Shown here piece by piece: positions 6,771 to 14,948 of a stretch of 14,948 nt of DNA. Position 1 is the first letter of the stretch. The number at the start of each line of letters is the position of its first letter. The stretch comes from Pseudomonadota bacterium. GTDB lineage: Bacteria; Myxococcota; Myxococcia; Myxococcales; Anaeromyxobacteraceae. The stretch covers positions 1-14,948 of the forward strand of contig JAEYZK010000088.1 of NCBI GenBank assembly GCA_023428085.1. Reading direction: 5' to 3'. The notes under the pieces were generated by a model. The model was not told the origin of the DNA. It worked only from the letters and a program-made list of their open reading frames with translations, and did not search any database. The translations under genes were made by a program, and so were the position numbers.

Positions 6771-6801
6771 CGCCTCGCAGCTCGGCCACCCGGTGAGCGA
6801 G

Positions 6802-6840
6802 CCCCCGGTCGCGCAGCCGCGCGGCCGGGGGTTCTCGTCT
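6802..6840 (+). terminator. Intrinsic terminator of the lipoprotein gene
   Basis: A 12-base stem, CCCCCGGTCGCG (6802-6813) with CGCGGCCGGGGG (6820-6831), has one G-T wobble and a 6-base loop. It is followed by the T-rich tail TTCTCGTCT. It lies 31 bases after the lipoprotein stop, between that gene and the convergent Ser/Thr kinase, and may slow polymerase from both sides. Confidence 0.75.
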
Positions 6841-6850
6841 CAGACGGCCC

Positions 6851-7930
6851 TCACCACGGCGCCGTCCACACCGCGAGCGCCGTCGCCACCGCGACCGCCA
6901 CGGTGAGCGCGACGCTCCGCGCCCGGCGCCGGACCGGGAACTCGACCATCGTCGCCGTCCCCTTCTCGTCGGCGCGCTTCGTCGCCGCGAGCGTCGCGCC
7001 GTCCACGTGGGCGAGCGCGACCTCCTCGGTGGCGTACCCGCGGTGCGCGAGGAAGGCGACGAGGCGCGAGCGGGGGTGGATGCGCCGGAGCATCCGGGCG
7101 GCGCGGCCGTCGAGGGCCCGCGCCAGCGCGCCGGCGCTCTTCCAGCGGCGCAGCGGCCGCCGCGCGAGGCACTTCTCCACCGCCCACGCGATCCGGCGCG
7201 GGCACGAGGGCGCGAGCGAGCGGACGCGCCGGAACCGGCCCCGGCGGATCGCGCCGAACAGCTCGTCCGAGTTCGAGCCGCGGAAGGGCTTCTCGCCGGT
7301 GAGGAGCTCGTACAGCGTCACCCCGAGCGCCCAGACGTCGGAGGGCGGCCCGGCCTCCTCGCCGCCGAGCACCTCGGGGGCCATGTACGACGGGCTCCCG
7401 ACGAGCATGCCGGCGCGGGTGAGCGCGGGATCGTCCTCGCCCTTGGCGATCCCGAAGTCCATGAGCTTCACCTCGCCGTCCCGCGACAGCATGATGTTCG
7501 CGGGCTTCACGTCGCGGTGGAGCATCGCGTTGTAGTGGACGTAGTCGAGCGCCTCGGCGACGCGCGCGCCGATCACGGCCACGCAGTCGGCGGGCAGGGC
7601 GCCGCCCGTGGCCAGGATCTTGGCGAGGTCCGCCCCGTCCACGAACTCGGTCACGAGGTAGACCTGCTCGTCCTTCTCGACCAGGTCGTGCACCGCCACG
7701 ATCGACTCGTGCCGGAGGCGCGCGTAGACGCGCCCCTCGCGCCGGAACCGCTCGAGCTGCTCCTTCGAGCGGACCAGCTTCTGGTCGAGGGCCTTCACGG
7801 CGACCGGGCGGTCGAGGCTCTCCTGCACGGCCTCGTAGACCACGCCCATGCCGCCGCGGCCGATCTCGCGCACGATTCGCGCCGTCCCGACCTTGCGGAC
7901 CATGGCCCGGCAGCATCGCCCGGCGGGCAT
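6851..7930 (-). CDS. Ser/Thr protein kinase with C-terminal membrane anchor
   Basis: A 359-residue Hanks-type (PknB-like) kinase. Subdomains are complete: Gly-rich loop GRGGMG (24-29), ATP-anchoring K46 in VAVKAL, C-helix E65, HRDVKPAN with catalytic base D140 and K142, DFG with metal ligand D158, a Ser/Thr-containing activation loop (LTRAGMLVGSPS), APE at 184-186 and DVWALGVTLYELLTG. It is an RD-type and so probably autophosphorylating kinase. About 65 residues after the kinase domain contain no motif I recognise (HPRSRLVAFLAHRGYATEE). A hydrophobic helix (about 339-356) nearly ends the protein, so it is tail-anchored with no extracellular sensor or PASTA repeats. Two starts are possible: the ATG at 7930 used here and the ATG at 7903, nine codons in; neither has a strong Shine-Dalgarno sequence. 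No partner phosphatase is adjacent. Substrate unknown. Confidence 0.92.
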   Translation of the reverse strand: MPAGRCCRAMVRKVGTARIVREIGRGGMGVVYEAVQESLDRPVAVKALDQKLVRSKEQLERFRREGRVYARLRHESIVAVHDLVEKDEQVYLVTEFVDGADLAKILATGGALPADCVAVIGARVAEALDYVHYNAMLHRDVKPANIMLSRDGEVKLMDFGIAKGEDDPALTRAGMLVGSPSYMAPEVLGGEEAGPPSDVWALGVTLYELLTGEKPFRGSNSDELFGAIRRGRFRRVRSLAPSCPRRIAWAVEKCLARRPLRRWKSAGALARALDGRAARMLRRIHPRSRLVAFLAHRGYATEEVALAHVDGATLAATKRADEKGTATMVEFPVRRRARSVALTVAVAVATALAVWTAPW

Positions 7931-7976
7931 GTCCCACTCAAGGGCACGGCCGCCCGTTCCTCGCTTTCCGGGTCCA

Positions 7977-7994
7977 CGAAGCTGCTACACTTCG
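7977..7994 (+). promoter_or_regulatory. Candidate extended -10 promoter upstream of nifJ
   Basis: TGCTACACT (7983-7991) matches an extended -10 element, with TACACT four of six to consensus. No good -35 is present. Inverted pentamers CGAAG (7977-7981) and CTTCG (7990-7994) flank it and could be a small operator. If used, the nifJ leader would be about 150 bases. Confidence 0.35.
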
Positions 7995-8138
7995 CCGCCC
8001 CGCTGGGTCCTGTCGTTCGGCGCGGTATCGCCAGGCGAGGCTCGGCTGTTGCAAGACCACCACCTGACCCCGATCAAGCCCGCAGCTTCTGCGTCCGGGC
8101 GTGGGTCCTGGGTGCGCCGCGCACCCGATGCGCGAGCG

Positions 8139-8144
8139 AGGAGG
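8139..8144 (+). promoter_or_regulatory. Ribosome binding site that sets the nifJ start
   Basis: A perfect AGGAGG lies seven bases before the ATG at 8152. It decides this start over the in-frame GTG at 8101. Confidence 0.85.
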
Positions 8145-8151
8145 AACGGGA

Positions 8152-11733
<3,582 letters not shown>

Positions 11734-11760
11734 CGACCGCTCCGCGCGCGAGCCCTCCGC

Positions 11761-11834
11761 CGCTCGCCCTTCGACAGGCTCGGGGCGGGCGGCGCTCTCG
11801 TCCGCTCGTGCTGAGCCTGTCGAAGCACGAGCGT
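11761..11834. repeat. Inverted pair of palindromic repeats after nifJ
   Basis: Two related copies face each other. Copy A (11761-11792) has TTCGACAGGCTC at 11770-11781. Copy B has the exact reverse complement GAGCCTGTCGAA at 11813-11824. Copy B also has its own perfect 10-base arms, CGCTCGTGCT (11803-11812) and AGCACGAGCG (11824-11833), around an 11-base loop. Copy A has shorter arms, CGCCC and GGGCG. RNA could fold as two separate hairpins or one larger 12-base stem. Copy A shares 13 bases with the element inside pfkB. The pair may act as the nifJ 3' end, but no T-run follows. Confidence 0.85.
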
Positions 11835-11854
11835 GGCGCCCCCCGCCGGGTCCG

Positions 11855-11884
11855 TTGACGCTCCGCGTGGAGTTCACCTAGCGT
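11855..11884 (+). promoter_or_regulatory. Candidate sigma70-type promoter of the GH13 gene
   Basis: TTGACG (11855-11860), an 18-base spacer and TAGCGT (11879-11884). The hexamers are identical to those before the lipoprotein gene. A transcript start near 11891 would give the ATG at 11921 a leader of about 30 bases and leave the GTG at 11900 only about 9, which favours the ATG. Confidence 0.5.
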
Positions 11885-11920
11885 CCGTTCCCAGGGCCGG
11901 TGCGCCCGCGGGGGTGGACG

Positions 11921-13774
11921 ATGGGACCGAGGAGCGTCGCGGAGATCGACTGGGCGGCGCTGCGCGCCGGCCGCGCCTTCCACCCGTCGCCCGCGGCCTG
12001 GGAGGACCAGGTCCTCTACTTCTTCCTCGTCGATCGCTTCTCCGACGGGAAGGAGGACGGCTTCCTCGGCCCGAGCGGGATCCGCGTCTCCGGCACGACG
12101 CCGCTCTTCTCCCCCGCCGACGCGGGCAACGCCACCCGCACCGCCGCCGACGGGCAGCGCTGGTGGGACGCGGGCGCGGGCTGGGTCGGCGGCACGCTCC
12201 GCGGCGCCCGGACGAAGCTCGGCTACCTGAAGCGGCTCGGCGTGACCGCGGTCTGGGTGAGCCCCGTCTTCAAGCAACCGAGCTTCCTCCCGAGCTACCA
12301 CGGCTACGGCGTGCAGGACTTCCTCGAGATCGACCCGCACTTCGGCACGGCGCAGGACCTCGCCGACTTCACGAGCGCTGCGCACGATCTCGGCATGTAC
12401 GTGATGCTCGACGTCATCCTCAACCACGCCGGCGACGTCTTCGCCTACGAGGGCGGGACCCCGACGTGGACGGGCCGCCCGTACCCGGTGCGCGGGTTCC
12501 GGACCGCCTTCGGCAACCCCGACCTCCCCTTCGGGCGCGGCGTCCGCCCCCCCGTCTCGACGTTCGCGAACGACGCCGTCTGGCCGGTGGAGCTCCAGGA
12601 GGACGGGACGTTCACCTGCCGCGGGAGGATCGTGAACTGGGACGACGACCCCGAGTTCCGGGACGGCGACTTCGAGACGCTGAAGGACGTCTTCCACGGC
12701 TGGGGGCAGGAGGAGGAGTTCGTACCCTCGCCCGCGCTCCGCGCGCTCACCGACGCGATGAAGTACTGGATCGCCTTCGCCGACCTGGACGCGTTCCGGG
12801 TGGACACGGTGAAGCACATGGCGATCGACGCCACGCGGTTCTTCGACACCAGCATCCGCGAGTTCGCCGAGAGCCTGGGCAAGGACAACTTCTACCTGCT
12901 CGGCGAGGTGGCGGGCTCGCGCAGGTTCGCGGTGGAGGTGATGGAGTCCACCGGCCTCGACGGCGCCCTCGGCATCGCGGGCTTCGGCCTGCTCGAGGAC
13001 GTCGCCAAGGGCCGGGCCGAACCGGACGACTACTTCGCGCTGTTCCGGAACTCCCGCGGCGTCTCGAAGGGCACGCACTCCTGGTTCCGCTCCACGGTGG
13101 TCACCGGCTTCGCCGACCACGACCACATCGGCCGCCCCAAGCGCCGCTTCTGCGCCGACACCGACGCCTGGAAGGCGCTCGTCGGGGCGATCGCGCTCGA
13201 CGCGTTCACGCTCGGGATCCCGTGCGTGTACTACGGGACCGAGCAGGGGTTCGACGGCGAGGGCGGCGACGACCGCGCGCTGCGCGAGGCCATGTTCGGC
13301 GGCGCGTTCGGCTCGTTCGAGAGCCGCGAGCGCCACTTCTTCGACGAGAAGAGCTGGATCTACCAGGCGGCCGCGGCGCTCCTGCGGCTCCGCAGCGGCA
13401 CGCGCGCCCTGCGGAAGGGCCGCCAGTATCTCCGCCCCATCTCCGGCGACGGCGCCTCGTTCGGCCTCCCCGCGAAGCTCGGGCCCAGGCTCGAGTCGAT
13501 CGTGGCCTGGTCGCGCCTCTTCGACGACGACCCCGAGGTGCTCGTCGCGGTCAACGTGGACACCGCGCGCCCCCGCACGGCGTGGGTGACGGTGGACGCG
13601 GGCAGGCGCCGCCCGCCGGGCGGCACGTTCACCTGCCGGTACGCGTTCGACCCGGCGGTCGCCGCGGCGGGGGGCGCGACGCCGCTCCTCGCGCCGCTCG
13701 CGATCGCCGACCGGAACGGGAAGGCGGTGCAGCTGACGCTGCCGCCGGGCGGGGTGGCGGTGTTCGAGGGGTGA
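11921..13774 (+). CDS. GH13 alpha-amylase-family glycoside hydrolase
   Basis: A 617-residue GH13 enzyme, acting on alpha-glucan bonds with retention. An early strand VLYFFLVDRFSDG opens the (beta/alpha)8 barrel, and YHGYGVQDFLEIDPHFG matches the family. Conserved regions: I, DVILNH with D164, N168 and H169; II, DAFRVDTVKH with R293 and nucleophile D295; III, LLGEVAG with acid/base E329; IV, FADHDH with H400 and transition-state stabiliser D401. Region IV reads DHD instead of the usual NHD. The C-terminal part from about 535 looks like the usual all-beta domain. No signal peptide is seen, so it probably acts in the cytoplasm on internal glucan or imported oligosaccharide; whether it is an amylase, cyclodextrinase or transferase cannot be told. 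The GTG at 11900 is an alternative start (seven residues longer), but promoter spacing favours 11921, which is preceded by a G-rich stretch. No glycogen-metabolism gene is adjacent. Confidence 0.92.
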   Translation: MGPRSVAEIDWAALRAGRAFHPSPAAWEDQVLYFFLVDRFSDGKEDGFLGPSGIRVSGTTPLFSPADAGNATRTAADGQRWWDAGAGWVGGTLRGARTKLGYLKRLGVTAVWVSPVFKQPSFLPSYHGYGVQDFLEIDPHFGTAQDLADFTSAAHDLGMYVMLDVILNHAGDVFAYEGGTPTWTGRPYPVRGFRTAFGNPDLPFGRGVRPPVSTFANDAVWPVELQEDGTFTCRGRIVNWDDDPEFRDGDFETLKDVFHGWGQEEEFVPSPALRALTDAMKYWIAFADLDAFRVDTVKHMAIDATRFFDTSIREFAESLGKDNFYLLGEVAGSRRFAVEVMESTGLDGALGIAGFGLLEDVAKGRAEPDDYFALFRNSRGVSKGTHSWFRSTVVTGFADHDHIGRPKRRFCADTDAWKALVGAIALDAFTLGIPCVYYGTEQGFDGEGGDDRALREAMFGGAFGSFESRERHFFDEKSWIYQAAAALLRLRSGTRALRKGRQYLRPISGDGASFGLPAKLGPRLESIVAWSRLFDDDPEVLVAVNVDTARPRTAWVTVDAGRRRPPGGTFTCRYAFDPAVAAAGGATPLLAPLAIADRNGKAVQLTLPPGGVAVFEG

Positions 13775-13800
13775 GCGCGCCGGCGCCGCTCCGCCCTCCG

Positions 13801-13809
13801 TGCTAAGAC
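13801..13809 (+). promoter_or_regulatory. Candidate extended -10 box directly before the epimerase
   Basis: TGCTAAGAC resembles an extended -10 element (TG, one base, TAAGAC). The usual 6-7 base distance puts the transcript start at or next to the A of the ATG at 13816, implying a leaderless or nearly leaderless message. No -35 is visible. Confidence 0.3.
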
Positions 13810-13815
13810 AGCCGC

Positions 13816-14802
13816 ATGCCGACCACGATCGTCACCGGCTGCGCGGGTTTCATCGGGTTCCACCTGGCGGCGCGGCTCCTGCGCGACGGGCACCGCGTCT
13901 TCGGGATCGACAACGTCAACGACTACTACGAGGTGCCGCTCAAGCGCGCGCGCCTCGCCGAGCTCCGGGGCCTCCCGGGGTTCACTTTCACCGAGGGTGA
14001 TCTCGCCGACGCGGCCGTGGTCCACCGGCTGCTCGACGAGGCGCGGCCCGAGGCGGTCGCGCACCTCGCGGCGCAGGCGGGCGTCCGCTACTCGGTCACG
14101 AACCCCGGCGCGTACACGAGCGCCAACCTCGTGGGCTTCGGCAACGTCCTCGAGGCGTGCGTGCGGGCGAAGGTCGGCCACCTCGTGTACGCGTCGTCGA
14201 GCTCGGTCTACGGCGCGAACAGGAAGGTCCCGTTCTCCGAGGACGACCCGGTCGATCACCCGGTGAGCTACTACGCCGCGACCAAGAAGGCGAACGAGCT
14301 CATGGCCCACGCCGTGAGCCACATCCACCGCCTCCCGACGAGCGGGCTCCGCTTCTTCACCGTGTACGGCCCGTGGGGACGGCCGGACATGGCGCCGATC
14401 CTCTTCGGCCGCGCGATCCTGCGGGGCGAGCCGATCCAGCTGTTCAACCAGGGCAAGATGCGCCGCGACTTCACGTACGTGGACGACGTGGTCGAGTCCG
14501 TCGTCCGCGTGCTCGCGCGCCCGCCCGCGCCCTCCGGCGACGCCGCGCCGTACCGCGTGCTCAACGTCGGCAACGCGAGCCCGGTGGAGCTCGAGACCTT
14601 CATCGCCCTGCTCGAGAAGCACCTCGGCAAGCAGGCCCGCCGCGTGCTCGCGCCCATGCAGCCCGGCGACGTCGTCGCGACCTGGGCCGACACCCGGAGG
14701 CTCGAGGCGCTCGTCGGGTTCGCGCCGGAGACGCCGCTCGACGAGGGGCTCCGGCGGATGGCGGCGTGGCTCGTGCGGTACGACGGCGCCGGACAGCGCT
14801 GA
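13816..14802 (+). CDS. UDP-glucuronate 4-epimerase-like NAD-dependent epimerase
   Basis: A 328-residue extended short-chain dehydrogenase that interconverts C4 epimers of a UDP-sugar; the closest pattern is UDP-glucuronate to UDP-galacturonate, feeding capsule, LPS or exopolysaccharide. The N-terminus has NAD-binding GCAGFIG (8-14), and the second strand ends in D32 within DNVNDYY, a signature of this branch. SSSVYG (128-133) and Y153-A-A-T-K157 give the catalytic Ser-Tyr-Lys. RFFTVYGPWGRPDM followed by GKMRRDFTYVDD is characteristic of UDP-glucuronate epimerases such as bacterial WbnF and plant GAE. Length is normal and no residue is missing. The start fits the family N-terminus, but no Shine-Dalgarno sequence precedes it. 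It lies 41 bases after the GH13 gene, so it may be cotranscribed or use its own -10 box. No glycosyltransferases are in the window, so the final polymer is unknown. Confidence 0.92.
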   Translation: MPTTIVTGCAGFIGFHLAARLLRDGHRVFGIDNVNDYYEVPLKRARLAELRGLPGFTFTEGDLADAAVVHRLLDEARPEAVAHLAAQAGVRYSVTNPGAYTSANLVGFGNVLEACVRAKVGHLVYASSSSVYGANRKVPFSEDDPVDHPVSYYAATKKANELMAHAVSHIHRLPTSGLRFFTVYGPWGRPDMAPILFGRAILRGEPIQLFNQGKMRRDFTYVDDVVESVVRVLARPPAPSGDAAPYRVLNVGNASPVELETFIALLEKHLGKQARRVLAPMQPGDVVATWADTRRLEALVGFAPETPLDEGLRRMAAWLVRYDGAGQR

Positions 14803-14817
14803 CGGACGCCGCGCCGG

Positions 14818-14948
14818 TCAGGCCTGCCGCCCGGGCGTCGCCGCCGCGAGCAGCGCGCGGGCCTCGTCGAGGCGCCGGGCGACCACCGCGTCCTCCGCCG
14901 CGTCGATCCGCGCGAGCAGCGCGCCCAGCCGCTCGCCGCTGGCCCGGC
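14818..14948 (-). CDS. C-terminal 42 codons of an unrecognised protein
   Basis: An open frame enters from the right edge on the minus strand and ends in TGA at 14818-14820. The 42 visible residues are rich in Ala, Leu, Arg and Asp and look wholly helical, as in LGALLARIDAAEDAVVARRL, ending ATPGRQA. The composition and strong G/C third-position bias suggest real coding, and the stop sits 15 bases from the convergent epimerase stop, as expected of a neighbouring gene. No motif identifies the family. Confidence 0.55.
   Translation of the reverse strand, partial: RASGERLGALLARIDAAEDAVVARRLDEARALLAAATPGRQA

Noticed and set aside
8101..8151. Upstream GTG start for nifJ
   Set aside because: The ATG at 8152 has a perfect AGGAGG, and counting from it puts T31, E64 and R114 at the positions known in D. 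africanus PFOR.
11900..11920. GTG start for the GH13 gene
   Set aside because: It would leave only about nine bases of leader after the candidate promoter. The seven added residues carry no family feature. It is kept as an alternative.

Overview
The window is about 15 kb of very GC-rich bacterial chromosome, estimated by eye at above 70% G+C, with G/C-ending codons in every real gene. I infer a myxobacterium-like member of the Myxococcota, most like Anaeromyxobacter. The grounds are base composition, a Gly-rich-loop Ser/Thr kinase of myxobacterial style, a large multi-domain hybrid histidine kinase, a single-chain pyruvate:ferredoxin oxidoreductase (an anaerobic-metabolism enzyme), and scattered palindromic and heptameric repeats. 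No marker gene settles the taxon.

Layout: (1) The end of rsfS, a ribosome silencing factor, is cut by the left edge or begins very close to it. (2) A 973-residue hybrid histidine kinase follows, with two tandem MEDS-type sensory domains, GAF, HisKA, HATPase and receiver domains. (3) A heptamer repeat array lies directly after it, with an inverted partner array that runs into the GTG start of (4) a PfkB/1-phosphofructokinase-type sugar-phosphate kinase. That kinase gene carries an in-frame palindromic element in its coding sequence. (5) A convergent minus-strand gene encodes a COG2085-type NADP-binding (F420-oxidoreductase-like) protein. (6) A divergent control region holds three decamer-spaced CCGATCGG-like palindromes and a sigma70-like promoter. 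It leads to (7) a lipoprotein with two CBM4/9-like beta-sandwich modules and a good intrinsic terminator. (8) A minus-strand, C-terminally membrane-anchored Ser/Thr protein kinase comes next. (9) nifJ, pyruvate:ferredoxin oxidoreductase, has its TPP and [4Fe-4S] ligands intact. (10) A pair of inverted palindromic repeats follows, related to the one inside pfkB. (11) A cytoplasmic GH13 alpha-amylase-family enzyme and (12) a UDP-glucuronate 4-epimerase-like sugar-nucleotide epimerase come next. (13) The last 42 codons of an unrecognised minus-strand gene close the window.

The genes do not form one pathway. Most stand as single transcription units with their own control signals. Loose themes are carbon metabolism (sugar-phosphate kinase, GH13 enzyme, pyruvate oxidation by NifJ, sugar-nucleotide epimerisation, carbohydrate-binding lipoprotein) and signalling (hybrid histidine kinase, Ser/Thr kinase). 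The most unusual content is non-coding: the heptamer arrays at the pfkB start, the palindromic element inserted in frame in pfkB with relatives after nifJ, and the helically phased palindrome array upstream of the lipoprotein gene. I saw no tRNA, rRNA, CRISPR array, transposase or phage gene. No gene-free stretch exceeds 300 bases.
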